From: Frankia sp. AgB32
GTDB taxonomy: Bacteria > Actinomycetota > Actinomycetes > Frankiales > Frankiaceae
NCBI RefSeq assembly: GCF_023243045.1
Contig: NZ_JALKFX010000008.1
Location: 51,457-97,061, forward strand
Length of the DNA stretch: 45,605 nt
Reading direction: 5' to 3'
Positions 26,282-35,490 of this stretch are shown in pieces (within the stretch, counting starts at the first letter, position 1; every line of letters begins with the position of its first letter). The notes below the pieces were generated by a model. The model was not told the DNA's origin. It saw nothing but the letters and a program-made list of their open reading frames with translations, and searched no databases. The position numbers and the translations under genes are program-made.

Positions 26282-26544
26282 GACGGCTCCTCCCGGCCGC
26301 CCCTCGCCCCGCCCACGCCGAGCCAGCGCCGGCACCCGCCTGGTCACTTTCCGTGCCAGCCAGCCGGGCTGACCAGGGCGAACCGCCGCGGGTCGGCGGG
26401 TCCCGCCTACCCGCAGGGAGACCCCCGGGACAACCTCCCGCCCCCCGCCGCGGGTCTTTAGCTCCAGTTAAGTCGTAACCCAAGGCCGCCAGCGCGTTCC
26501 GAAGGCTTCCCCAAGCCATCCGATCAAGGAGCGTCAGCGACCCC

Positions 26545-28480
26545 GTGCGTTTCAGTCAGCCAGCATCGACACCGTCCGTTCCGCGCCCCCGAACCATTCC
26601 ACGGCAGCGCGACGATGATCCATCAGGTCTCCCACCGCGGCCCCGGCCAGCGCGCGGGATCTCGGACCGCTCGACCCCGCGGCGAACCCGCGGCAACGCA
26701 CCGCCACCGCCCGGTTGGTCGCCCCCGTCCGCCGAGACGACCACGACCCTGCGACGTCCGGGCCATCCGCAACGTCCGGCCGACAGCCCGTCACACGGCC
26801 GGGCCCCGGGGCCGGGCCGCCGGCCGGCGCCGCGCCGACGACCCGCCCGCCGGCCTGCCCATGTGCTGCCGGCGGACCTCGATCCGCGACAGCCGCGCCG
26901 GCGCCGCGCGCCCTGGCAACGCCTGGCCCTCGTCGTCGGTGCACTGGCCTCCGCGCTCGTTCTCGCGGTCAGCACCCTGGGCTGGGTCGCCTACCGGCAT
27001 CTCGACGGCGCGATCGTCCGGGAACGCTGGACCATCGACGGCGCCCGGCCAGCCGGGGTGGCCGGCGCGCAGAACATCCTCCTGCTCGGCGACGACAGCC
27101 GGGCCGGCACCGACGGCGAGTACGGCGAGGTCGACGGAGTCCGCTCGGACACGACGATCGTCGTGCATCTCGCCCGGGACGGCTCGGCGACCCTAGCTGT
27201 GGTTCCCGCGCGACATGCTCGTGCCGGTCGTCCCCCGCAGCCGGGCGAGCGCGCACGACGGGCGCGCGAAACTCACCGAGGTGCTGGCCCTCGCCGGCGT
27301 TCCGGGCCTGGTCAGCACGATCGAGACGCTGACCGGCCTGAAGATCGACCACACCGTCTCGATCAATCTCGCCGGCTTCCGCGCCATGACGGAGGCGGTC
27401 GGTGGAGTCACCGTGTGCGTGACGCCACTGCCGGGTGGCAGCACCCGCAACCTGCACGACGCGATGTCCGGCTGGAACGGTCATCTGGGCCTCAACCGGC
27501 TCAACGGCGAGCAGGCCCTCGCTTTCGTCCGCACCCGGTACGCCCTCGGCGACGAGCGGTTGCGCATCCTGCGCCAGCAACAGTTCCTCTCCCGGCTCCT
27601 GGCCACCGCGACCAGCGCCGGCGTCCTCACCAGCCCGCCGAAGATCACCGCGCTGCTCAACGCGGTCGGCGGGACCCTGCGGGTCGACTCGGGTCTCAAC
27701 CAGGAGGAACTGCTCCGGCTGGCGAAACGGATCAACGGGCTGCGGTCGAACAAGGTGCAGTTCGTCACCGTCCCGACGCGCGTTGCACTGCGGTCCGACG
27801 GCGCCGTCGACGACCTTGGCACCATCCCGCCGCACGGCGCGGTGCTGCTCGCCGACCAGGCCGGACTCGACCGGGTGCTCGCGCCGCTACGGCCGGCGCC
27901 AGGCACACCGGCGCCCGCGCCCGCCACCGGTTCCGCCGCCGCCGTCGCACCCGTCGCGGTGCCCGTCGCCGCCGTGCGCAACGCCTCGGGGCGGACGGGA
28001 CTCGCCGCCGCCACAGTCGACGCCCTGCGCTCGCTCGGATTCACTGGATCGATGACGACCTCGACGGCAGCGGCTCAGCCGCTCACCGAGATCCACCACT
28101 CCCCGGCACTGACCGACGCCGCGCGTGCCCTGGCCGCCCGGTTGCCCGGCAGCCGGCTCGTCGAGGACGGATCCGCTCCCGGCGACGGACTCGTCGTGAT
28201 CCTCGGGACGACCTTCCCCGGGCTCCCGACCGGCTCCGCAACCACCGCAACCACCGCAACCACCACGACCAGCACCGGCGCCGCAACGATCACCAGCGCG
28301 ATGATGACCGCCACCCGCGTGGGCGCCGCCGTCGGCTCCGGGACCGCCAGGGTGACCCCCGTCGCCACCGCCACCGCCACCGCCACGGCGGGGACGGGCG
28401 CCACGGCGGGGACGGGCGCTACGGCGGGGACGCGCGCCACGGCGGCGCCGTTCACCATCAACACCACCTGCACGCCGTGA
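26545..28480 (+). pseudogene. Second LCP-family gene, split by a frameshift near 27197-27203
   Basis: The first part, from GTG 26545, has an Arg/Pro-rich tail, a span at about residues 127-149, then NILLLGDDSRAGT and SDTTIVVHLA of an LCP domain. After 27201 that frame loses the family sequence. The next frame then carries the rest: FPRDMLVP starting at 27203, LTGLKIDHTVSINLAGF, RLNGEQALAFVRTRY, a LytR_C-like domain and a Thr/Ala tail ending TTCTP at 28480. The second frame is blocked upstream by TAG 27194-27196, so the switch must fall between 27197 and 27203. Dropping one G gives LAVFPRD, about 644 residues in all. It may be a real pseudogene, a sequencing error or a programmed shift. The downstream half alone could start at ATG 27215. 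Confidence 0.85.
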
Positions 28481-29448
28481 CCGCCTCCGCTACGCCCCGG
28501 CTGGTGTCCGCGGCCAGCCTGCTGGACCCGGCGAGCACCGCCGCCGGGGCCGAACCGCAGGTGTCCGCGGGCGCCTCGGGCATCGCCGGCCTGTTCGCCC
28601 GCCGGCTGGCGACGGACCCGGCGCGACCACTGGTGACCTTTTACGACGACGCGACCGGCGAGCGGCTCGAGTTCTCGGCGACCACCTTCGACAACTGGGT
28701 GGCGAAGACCGCGAACATGCTCGTGGACACCCTGGGCCTCGCCCCCGGTGACCAGATCGGCATCGCCCTGCCGGCCCACTGGCTCGGCCTGGTCATCACG
28801 CTCGCCGGCTGGTCGGCGGGGCTGGACGTCCTCGTCATCCCGGCGGACTCCGATCCCGACACCGCCGGGACCGGCCCCGAGCCGGCGACGACCCGGCTCG
28901 GGGCGCTGTTCGTCGCCGAGGACAGGCTCGACTCGACGGCGGCGCTGGCGGCCGACGAGACGGTCGCTCTCTCGTTGCGCCCGATGGGCGGCCGGTTGGC
29001 CCGGCCGATCCCCGGCGTCCTCGACTACGCCACCGAGGTCCCCCCGCACGGCGACCGCTTCGCCGCTCCGCCGGCCCCCCCGCACCAGGCTGGCCTGGTG
29101 CGGGCGGCGATGCGGACCGCGGCGGCCTGGGACCTCACGGCCACGGACCGGATCCTGTGCACCGCTGCGGCCGACACGGCCGAGGGCCTGCTCGGCGGCC
29201 TGCTCGCGCCGTTGGCGGCCGGGGCGTCGATCGTGCTGTGCCGCCGGCTCGATCCGGGCACCCTGGATCGCCGGGCCGAGACCGAACGGATCACCGCCGT
29301 CCTCGCGCCACTCGAGGCCGTCGGCACCGTTGTGGGCTCGGACGCCGGTGCGGCCGGTGCGGCCGAGGCGGCCGGAGTGGCCGGAGTGGCCGGTTGGCCC
29401 TTCTCGACGGCCGCGGTGCGCGTTCTGCGCCTCCCCCGCCACGGGTGA
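28477..29448 (+). CDS. TIGR03089 family protein (AMP-binding-like)
   Basis: A 323-residue protein starting at GTG 28477, overlapping the LCP stop by GTGA. It reads like the first half of an acyl-CoA synthetase fold: RPLVTFYDDATGERLEFSA, then NWVAKTANMLVDTLGLAPGD and IALPAHWLGLVITLAGWSAG. It ends before the usual C-terminal adenylation motifs, so normal synthetase activity is doubtful. The conserved neighbour relation LCP-TIGR03089 (Rv3267-Rv3268 in M. tuberculosis) identifies it. Function is unknown, and the coupling suggests a link to wall-glycan attachment. The C-terminus has a Gly/Ala/Val repeat stretch. Confidence 0.88.
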   Translation: MTASATPRLVSAASLLDPASTAAGAEPQVSAGASGIAGLFARRLATDPARPLVTFYDDATGERLEFSATTFDNWVAKTANMLVDTLGLAPGDQIGIALPAHWLGLVITLAGWSAGLDVLVIPADSDPDTAGTGPEPATTRLGALFVAEDRLDSTAALAADETVALSLRPMGGRLARPIPGVLDYATEVPPHGDRFAAPPAPPHQAGLVRAAMRTAAAWDLTATDRILCTAAADTAEGLLGGLLAPLAAGASIVLCRRLDPGTLDRRAETERITAVLAPLEAVGTVVGSDAGAAGAAEAAGVAGVAGWPFSTAAVRVLRLPRHG

Positions 29449-29660
29449 CGCCTGGACGGGCCCTCGTGGGAACCGACGCGGACGGGTAGTCACTACGCTC
29501 GTCAGCCGGAGGCTTTCGGTGCGCGACCTTCGCGGCGGACGGTGTCGGCCGCGTCACCGCGCCGCGGCCGGCCCGGCTGGTCGGGACGACCACGCGGCTG
29601 TCCCGGCTGCCGGGCGCCGTTCGGCGGCCAGGTCGATCCCTCAGGGCGGAGGTGCTGGGC

Positions 29661-31088
29661 GTGAGCAGGTCGACCGATCCGCGGATCAGTGTCATCGGCA
29701 CGGGCTATCTCGGCGCGACCCAGGCGGTATGCCTGGCGGAGCTGGGCTTCGAGGTCGTCGGCATCGACATCGATGCCACCCGGGTCCGGCGGCTGTCCAC
29801 GGGCGAGGTGCCGTTCTACGAGCCCGGCCTGGAGGCGCTCCTGCGGAAGAACCTGGAAGCCGGGCGACTGACCTTCTCGAGCTCCCTGGCCGAGGCCGTC
29901 GACCGGGCCGACACCCATTTCGTCTGCGTCGGTACGCCGCAGCGGGCCGATTCGGACGCCGCCGACCTGCGTCACGTCGACGCCGCGGTCAGCGGGCTGA
30001 TCGCGGCCGGGCTCGGGCCGGGCGACCTGATCGTCGGCAAGTCGACGGTGCCCGCCGGCACGGCGGCCCGCCTCGCCGCGAAGCTCGCCGTCGGCGCGCC
30101 CGGGGCGGAACTGGCCTGGAATCCGGAGTTCCTGCGCGAGGGTTTCGCCGTCGACGACACGCTTCGTCCCGATCGGCTGGTCTTCGGCGTCACCCCGGGT
30201 GGCTACGCGCAGGAGCGGCTGCGCACCATCTTCGGCCGACTGATCGACAACGGCGCACCCGTCATCGTGACGGACTACGCGACCGCCGAGCTGACCAAGG
30301 GCGCCGCGAACGCCTTTCTCGCCACCAAGATCTCCTTCATCAACGCGATGGCCGAGGTGTGTGACGCCGTCGGGGGCGACGTCGTCGCGCTGGCCGGCGC
30401 GCTGGCCCATGACGACCGGATCGGACCGCTGTTCCTGCGGGCCGGCATCGGGTTCGGCGGTGGCTGCCTGCCGAAGGACATCCGGGCCCTGCAGGCCCGC
30501 GCCCGCGAGCTCGGGGTCGGGCCGGCGATGGCGTTCCTGCGCGAGGTGGACACGGTGAACGTCCGCGCGCGCGAGCGGGCGGTGGCACTGGCCCGCGAGG
30601 TGCTGGGAGACACGCCGGCGAACCGGGCCGTCGGAGTGCTGGGCGTGGCCTTCAAGCCGAACTCCGACGACATCCGCGACTCGCCGGCGCTCGAGGTCGC
30701 ACTCGCCCTGCACCGGGCCGGCGCGCACGTGGCGGTGTACGACCCGGCTGCGGTGACGGCCGCCCAGGAGGTCCACCCGAATCTTCACTTCGCGGATTCG
30801 GTGGTCGGCGCGGTGGCCGGTGCCGAGGTCGTCCTCGTCCTCACCGAATGGGCCGAGTTCCGCGAGCTGGACCCGGCCGTCCTGCGTCCGCACGTCGCCC
30901 GGCCGGTCGTCATCGACGGCCGTGGAGCGCTGGATCCGCGCGTCTGGCGGGCGGCCGGCTGGACCTACCGGGCCCTGGGCCGACCGCCGCTCGGACCGCT
31001 GCCCTCAGAGCTCGACCTCGACCACCGCACCGGTCTCGACCTGGTAGATGAAGCCTCGCACCGAGGTCGTGGCCTGCAGGAAGGGTGA
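29661..31088 (+). CDS. UDP-glucose/GDP-mannose dehydrogenase family protein
   Basis: A 475-residue enzyme that oxidises a nucleotide hexose to the uronic acid with two NAD+; UDP-glucose is the likely substrate. The start is GTG 29661, eight bases after GGAGG; GTG 29652 is too close to that site. The NAD-binding ISVIGTGYLG lies at 9-18. WNPEFLREG follows, with the Lys of ELTKGAANAFLATKISFINAMAE and the catalytic Cys269 in GFGGGCLPKD. The C-terminal domain shows GVAFKPNSDDIRDSPAL. The length is usual for this family. The product would be a charged sugar precursor for the envelope glycan. The last 84 bases overlap the converging carbonic anhydrase gene. Confidence 0.94.
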   Translation: MSRSTDPRISVIGTGYLGATQAVCLAELGFEVVGIDIDATRVRRLSTGEVPFYEPGLEALLRKNLEAGRLTFSSSLAEAVDRADTHFVCVGTPQRADSDAADLRHVDAAVSGLIAAGLGPGDLIVGKSTVPAGTAARLAAKLAVGAPGAELAWNPEFLREGFAVDDTLRPDRLVFGVTPGGYAQERLRTIFGRLIDNGAPVIVTDYATAELTKGAANAFLATKISFINAMAEVCDAVGGDVVALAGALAHDDRIGPLFLRAGIGFGGGCLPKDIRALQARARELGVGPAMAFLREVDTVNVRARERAVALAREVLGDTPANRAVGVLGVAFKPNSDDIRDSPALEVALALHRAGAHVAVYDPAAVTAAQEVHPNLHFADSVVGAVAGAEVVLVLTEWAEFRELDPAVLRPHVARPVVIDGRGALDPRVWRAAGWTYRALGRPPLGPLPSELDLDHRTGLDLVDEASHRGRGLQEG

Positions 31089-31511
31089 GGACCGCAGGAT
31101 CCGCAGCGAGACCCGGACGTCGTCCTCCACGTTCGCGAAGGCCTGCACCGACCATTCCGGGCGCACGCCGGTGTCGCGTTCCAGCTGGTCCCGGAAGCCG
31201 TCTTCGGTGATCTTCTCCAGCCCACAGCCGGTGTGGTGCAGCAGGATGATCTCCTTGGTGCCCAGCACGTTCTGGCTTACGGCGAGTGAGCGGACCACGT
31301 CGGTGGTGACGACGCCGCCGGCGTTGCGCAGGATGTGCGCGTCGCCCTCGGCCAGGCCCAGCAATGCCTCGACGTTGATCCGCGCGTCCATGCACGCGAC
31401 CACCGCGACTCCGAGTCGCGGGCTGGCCGGGGTGTCCGCCAGCCCGGCCTCCTGGCGGCGGGCCGGGTTGCCGGCGGCGTAGGTCAGCAGCAGTTCCGTG
31501 GCCGTGGCCAT
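31005..31511 (-). CDS. Beta-class carbonic anhydrase
   Basis: A 168-residue enzyme from ATG 31511 that interconverts CO2 and bicarbonate. Zinc ligands are Cys40, His93 and Cys96, and the Asp42-Arg44 dyad lies in VVACMDARI; the HHTGCG motif is clear. It is close to the M. tuberculosis Rv1284 type in length and motifs. The frame is open back to 31670 and would add 53 residues with a Ser/Gln repeat, so the start is uncertain. It lies about 8 kb from the acyl-CoA carboxylase genes, which use bicarbonate; a functional link is only a guess. It converges with the dehydrogenase gene and overlaps it by 84 bases. Confidence 0.93.
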   Translation of the reverse strand: MATATELLLTYAAGNPARRQEAGLADTPASPRLGVAVVACMDARINVEALLGLAEGDAHILRNAGGVVTTDVVRSLAVSQNVLGTKEIILLHHTGCGLEKITEDGFRDQLERDTGVRPEWSVQAFANVEDDVRVSLRILRSSPFLQATTSVRGFIYQVETGAVVEVEL

Positions 31512-31596
31512 GCCCTCACGATCGTCTTCCGGCGGGATGACATCCGCCGGCCGAGTGCTGTCACCGCTCACGTCTGCGGCCTCCCGGTGCCTGATG

Positions 31597-31650
31597 GACG
31601 TCGACTGCCCGCTGGACATCGACTGCCTACTGGACATCGACATCAGCCGT
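31597..31650. repeat. 18-nt tandem repeat, three units
   Basis: gacgtcgactgcccgctg, gacatcgactgcctactg and gacatcgacatcagccgt follow in tandem. In the anhydrase frame, if translated, they give Met-Ser-Ser-x-Gln type repeats. Confidence 0.75.
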
Positions 31651-31751
31651 GCGTCCGGCTGGGTGAGCACGTCTGCCGGCTCCCAGAGCAGATCATGATC
31701 GTCGGTCCTCCGATCGGTGTGCAGCCCGCGCGCCGCGTCAGCCAGGATGCC

Positions 31752-31771
31752 GCGCTCCTACCCAGGAGCGC
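31752..31771. repeat. Perfect inverted repeat GCGCTCCT-ACCC-AGGAGCGC
   Basis: Eight-base arms and a four-base loop lie between divergent genes, which argues against a terminator. It could be an operator for either gene or a leader hairpin containing the anti-Shine-Dalgarno-like AGGAG. Confidence 0.65.
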
Positions 31772-32038
31772 CAACGTTTAGCGGATTCGACGGGGTTGCG
31801 CCACTCACGTAGCCCGGCGCAGCGAATCACCTGCATCACCTACAGTAAAACAGGGAACACAACACGGGTGCGGCAAACACACTCGCGTTACAGGTCATCA
31901 CCACCCGGGGCCGATCGGGATGACGAACCACGGGCGACGGAGCCGGACCCGCGGTCAGACCGGGGGGGTGGGGCCATCCGCGGAACGGGCCAGCCGGTAC
32001 TCTCCACTGGTGGTAGGAATCGATCGAGGTCGTCGGTG

Positions 32039-32548
32039 GTGAGTCACCGGCAGGCACGCTCGCCGATGCAGGTACTCATCCACGAGATGGGCAAGTTCGG
32101 CTTGGTCGGTGGCGCCTGCTACGCCATCGACTTCCTGGTTTCGAACCTGTGTCACACGGTTCTCGGCGTCGGCCCACTCAGCGCGAAGACGATCTCCACG
32201 GTGATCGCGGCCACCGTCTCCTATATCGGGAATCGGCAGTGGTCCTTCAACCACCGAGCCCGAACCGGGCTGCGGCGGGAGTACACGCTCTTCGTGATCC
32301 TGAATACGATTGGCCTCCTGATCGCGCTCGGCTGCCTCGGGTTCGCCCGATACGCGCTCGATCTGCGTGGCGTGCTTGCCTTCAACCTGTTTGGCAATGT
32401 TCTCGGTACCGGGCTGGGCACGGTCTTCCGCTTCTGGGCCTACAAGAAGTGGGTCTTCCTGCACCCCGACCACCCGAAGGCCGCCACGCGCCCCGATCTC
32501 GACCCGCGAACCCGCAGCGCGGTGCCGGAGCACGCCGGCCAGGTCTGA
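32039..32548 (+). CDS. GtrA-like membrane protein
   Basis: A 169-residue protein from GTG 32039, with GAGG nine bases upstream; ATG 32066 is an alternative. Four hydrophobic segments are visible, starting KFGLVGGACYAIDFLVSN. They are followed by SYIGNRQWSFNHR after the second span and VFRFWAYKKWVF at the end, which are the family hallmarks. GtrA proteins are thought to move or present polyprenyl-phosphate-linked sugars for glycan modification. That suits the GT-C proteins in this window, which need lipid-linked donors. The C-terminal tail is hydrophilic. M. tuberculosis has a similar protein (Rv3277) next to the birA region, which supports conserved placement. Confidence 0.9.
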   Translation: MSHRQARSPMQVLIHEMGKFGLVGGACYAIDFLVSNLCHTVLGVGPLSAKTISTVIAATVSYIGNRQWSFNHRARTGLRREYTLFVILNTIGLLIALGCLGFARYALDLRGVLAFNLFGNVLGTGLGTVFRFWAYKKWVFLHPDHPKAATRPDLDPRTRSAVPEHAGQV

Positions 32549-32960
32549 CAGCCGCCGCCCGGCGCCTGCTGGCGGCGGCGCCCCTCGGCCGGGCCAGGCC
32601 GGACCGCCGGGGCCGTCCGCTCGGCACAAGCCCGTTGTCATCTGTCCGCGGCCTACCAGTCCCGGCTCCGCGTCGCGCGCAGTCGCAGGTAGAGAGCCTG
32701 CACCGGCGGTTCGCGCGAGTCGCCGGCCCGGCGAGGGAACGCCGCGGACCGCCCGCGGCACCCGCCATACTGGTCCCGACCGGACAGCACCGAGAGTGGT
32801 CCGGTCAGGCGCTGACGCACGCTCGCGGCAACCCGGGTGAGTTACGCTCTGCGCGCCAAACCGCCGCTACGCGTCCGCCAGCAGACACCATGCGTCAGTG
32901 CGCACCCGGATCCCTGGCGGCCCGCACCGACCGGTCCAGACCTCGTCGGGAGGGTATGCC
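32549..32960. other. Intergenic region upstream of the TetR-type gene
   Basis: About 412 bases with no convincing gene. TACGCT at 32843-32848 could be a -10 box for the regulator about 110 bases downstream. A small frame is open here, but it overlaps the start of the TetR frame and shows no family features. Confidence 0.4.
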
Positions 32961-33557
32961 GTGTCCCAGTCCTCGCTCACGTCGCCCCGAACCGGCGGGC
33001 GACCCCGCGACGAGAGCCGGGACCTCGCGATTCGGGCGGCTACGCTCGACCTGCTGGCCGAGCTCGGATATGACGGCGTGACCATGGACCGCGTTGCCGC
33101 CCGGGCCCGCTCCGGCAAGGCAACGATCTACCGTCGCTGGCCGTCGAAACTGGCGATGGTGCTGGACTCGATCGACGCGTTCGCCCAGGAACGGATGCCC
33201 ACGCCGAACACCGGATCACTGCGGCTGGACCTGCTCGAGTTCCTCGTGTCCTTCCACGAGGCGATCCGCAGCGACCGCGGTCGGATTCTCGCGGAACTGA
33301 TCTCGGAAATGCCCCGGAATCCCGAACTCCGGAACGCGCTGCGCCGCGGTCTGTCGGCGCAGCGCGACGCAAGCTGGCGTGCCATCGCGGAAAAAGCGGT
33401 GGCCCGGGGCGAACTGCGGGCCGAGGTCGACGGATCCCTTCTCACCGAGATCGGCACCGCTGTCATCGTCCAGCGCGTCCTGCTTACCGGCGACCCCGTC
33501 GACCGGGCATTCCTGGAAACGATCGTGGACGAGGTCCTGATCCGCCACGCGGGCTGA
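32961..33557 (+). CDS. TetR/AcrR family transcriptional regulator
   Basis: A 198-residue protein starting at GTG 32961, seven bases after GGAGGG. The N-terminal helix-turn-helix lies at about 22-66, with LLAELGYDGVTMDRVAARAR and the family ending GKATIYRRWPSK. The rest is helical and fits a TetR_C_11-like ligand and dimer domain. It normally represses a nearby gene until a small ligand binds. The obvious candidate targets are its own promoter or the three-gene cassette that follows on the same strand 381 bases on. No matching operator was found with certainty. Confidence 0.93.
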   Translation: MSQSSLTSPRTGGRPRDESRDLAIRAATLDLLAELGYDGVTMDRVAARARSGKATIYRRWPSKLAMVLDSIDAFAQERMPTPNTGSLRLDLLEFLVSFHEAIRSDRGRILAELISEMPRNPELRNALRRGLSAQRDASWRAIAEKAVARGELRAEVDGSLLTEIGTAVIVQRVLLTGDPVDRAFLETIVDEVLIRHAG

Positions 33558-33938
33558 GCGACACCCCGAACCCGCACATGGCGGCGGCTGTCCGCTCCCG
33601 CCCTGGGCGCGTCCGGCCCTCGGAGCCGAGGTCAGCGCCGGGTGGGCCACCACCCAAACACGCCGCACCGTGATATTCCGGTCACGGAATGCAGAAGATG
33701 TGTCCAGAAGGCGACCTGCCGCGCCAAAGTAACGGCAAAGCCCTAACATCGGCATGAACCCGGCACGGGTTGTACACGCGGTTCATCCATTCCACCGCTT
33801 CTGGGCAGACACGGCCTCCGAGCCGGCGCTGCCTCCGAGGCGCGGGGAACAGGATGACCGGTCACCACGCGGCCGTCCGACCAGCGCGTCGAGGAGGCGC
33901 GTGGCGAGGGCGCCCTCGCGCGGCATCAGGAGGACCTC
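33558..33938. promoter_or_regulatory. Intergenic region ahead of the four-cysteine paralog cassette
   Basis: 381 bases. TAACAT at 33744-33749 is a plausible -10 box and would give a leader of about 180 bases to the gene at 33939. A frame from ATG 33754 is open into the next gene but in the wrong frame and looks like chance. No other feature is clear. Confidence 0.4.
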
Positions 33939-35381
33939 ATGCAGTCACCGGGATCCGGCCCCCAGGACCCGGACGCCGAGACCCGGCGGGCGGGCGTGCC
34001 GCCGCGTGGCGGATGGCCGGCCGACGGTCGTCCCGGCGGCTCCGGTCCGCACGGCTCCGGTCCGCACGGCTCCGGTCCGCACGGCTCCGGGGCATACGGG
34101 GCCGGGGCATACGGCTCCGGGGCATACGGGGCCAGCTCGTACGGCGCGAGTGACGAGGACGACGACGCGGAGCAGACCCGGATCGTCAGTGACTCCGACG
34201 ACTACCGGCGCGGAGCCTGGCCACCGCCCGCTCCGTCGCGCGACGCGCCCCCCGGCGCGGGACCGAACCCGCCGGTCGATCAGCGCTACCCGTACCCCAG
34301 CGGCCCGAGCGGTGCGGATCCGCGCACGCAGGTGCTGCCCGAGGGCTACGGGACGAGTTCCTACGGCACCCCGGGCGGGGCTGGGGACAACTCCGCGGAC
34401 CAGTATCCCCCGTCGGGCTTTCCGCCGGGTGGAACGTATGGCGAGTCTCCGCCGGTGGGCGGTGGCCAGTACGGCACCGCGGGCTATGCCCAGCAGGGCG
34501 GCTACCCCGCTCCCGGCACCGACTACAACCAGGGCTACCAGCAGGGTTATCCCACGCCGGGCGCCTATCCACAGCAGGGCTATCAGCAGCAGGGCTATCA
34601 AGACGCCGGTTACCAGCAGGCCGGTTACCAGCAGGCCTATCCACAGCAGGGGTACCAGCAGCCCGGTTACCCGCAGCCGGGCTACCAGCAGCCGGGCGAC
34701 TACGGCGGCTACCCGGCAGGCGGCGGTCCGAACGGGAGCAACCCGGGTCGGAAGCGCGCCATCATCATCGGCGCGGCCGTCGTGGCGGTACTGCTGCTGA
34801 TCATTATTCCGGTGGCGCTGCTCTCCGGCGGTGGCTCCGACGACAACAAGCCGATCGCGGCCGCCACGGCGTCCGCCCCCCCATCCAGCGCGCCGACCAC
34901 ATCACCGAGCCCGTCGACGACACCCTCGCCGAGCCCGTCGGCAAGCGCCTCGGCAAGCTTCACCCCGGCGGAGAGCGCCCTGCTGGCCAAGCTGGACGAC
35001 TCGGCCATGACCGAATGCGAGCCGAACACCAACGGCGAGGGCGACCACATCGAGGCCTCGCTGTTCTGCAACTCCGAGGACGGCAAGGTCGTCGCCGCCT
35101 ACTCCTACGCCACGACTGCCGACCTGAACAGCGACGAGGAAGTTCGCAAGTCCCTCGTCACGACAACGGACGGCAAGTGCAAGGAGGGTGGCGACGAAGT
35201 CTTCACCTGGAACTTCGACAACGGCCAGACCCAGGGCACCGCGGTCTGCAGCACCCGCACCAACGATCACTTCATCTACTGGTCCTACACCAACAAACTC
35301 GTCGCCTTCATGGCCACGGGGACCGACGGCGCCGCCCTCTACGAATGGTGGAGCGGCTTCGACCCGGTCCCGCAGAGCTGA
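33939..35381 (+). CDS. Single-pass membrane protein with Gly/Tyr/Gln-rich tail and four-Cys outer domain (paralog 1)
   Basis: A 480-residue protein from ATG 33939 with AGGAGG four bases... upstream. Residues 1-270 are disordered. They contain GSGPH/GSGAY repeats, an acidic patch (DEDDDAEQ), then many YQQ/GYP repeats like YPQQGYQQPGY. One span lies at about 274-296 after GRKRA, so the repeat tail should be cytoplasmic. A Ser/Thr/Pro linker leads to an outer domain at 341-480 with Cys360, Cys377, Cys414 and Cys437 and a closing EWWSGFDP. Two downstream genes carry the same outer domain. The domain resembles the outer part of some actinobacterial Ser/Thr kinases, here without the kinase. Function is unknown; a sensor or envelope scaffold is a guess. 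Confidence 0.88.
   Translation: MQSPGSGPQDPDAETRRAGVPPRGGWPADGRPGGSGPHGSGPHGSGPHGSGAYGAGAYGSGAYGASSYGASDEDDDAEQTRIVSDSDDYRRGAWPPPAPSRDAPPGAGPNPPVDQRYPYPSGPSGADPRTQVLPEGYGTSSYGTPGGAGDNSADQYPPSGFPPGGTYGESPPVGGGQYGTAGYAQQGGYPAPGTDYNQGYQQGYPTPGAYPQQGYQQQGYQDAGYQQAGYQQAYPQQGYQQPGYPQPGYQQPGDYGGYPAGGGPNGSNPGRKRAIIIGAAVVAVLLLIIIPVALLSGGGSDDNKPIAAATASAPPSSAPTTSPSPSTTPSPSPSASASASFTPAESALLAKLDDSAMTECEPNTNGEGDHIEASLFCNSEDGKVVAAYSYATTADLNSDEEVRKSLVTTTDGKCKEGGDEVFTWNFDNGQTQGTAVCSTRTNDHFIYWSYTNKLVAFMATGTDGAALYEWWSGFDPVPQS
34038..34127 (+). repeat. 15-nt tandem repeat, six units, in paralog 1
   Basis: Three copies of ggctccggtccgcac followed by three of the form ggctccggggcatac encode GSGPH and GSGAY repeats. 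They are in frame. Confidence 0.85.
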
Positions 35382-35450
35382 ACTCCCGGCATAGGGCGGT
35401 ATTTGTGCGACAGTAGCCCAATACCGAACGTGTCCGGAGGGTGATACGCC

Positions 35451-35456
35451 TACGCT
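35451..35456 (+). promoter_or_regulatory. -10 box TACGCT upstream of paralog 2
   Basis: TACGCT lies 34 bases before GTG 35491 and would give a short leader that includes the GGGAGGA ribosome site. It would allow paralog 2 to be transcribed separately from paralog 1. No -35 box is evident. Confidence 0.35.
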
Positions 35457-35490
35457 GGGGCCGCATACGTCACCCATCCCGGGAGGAACC

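Larger units (their letters stand above)
31512..32038. other. Divergent intergenic region between carbonic anhydrase and GtrA-like gene
   Basis: About 527 bases hold an 18-nt tandem repeat (31597-31650), a perfect 8-bp inverted repeat (31752-31771) and a patch of lower GC at about 31820-31880 with TACAGT, a possible -10 box. If the anhydrase starts at 31670, the repeat is coding. No other gene is seen. Confidence 0.55.
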
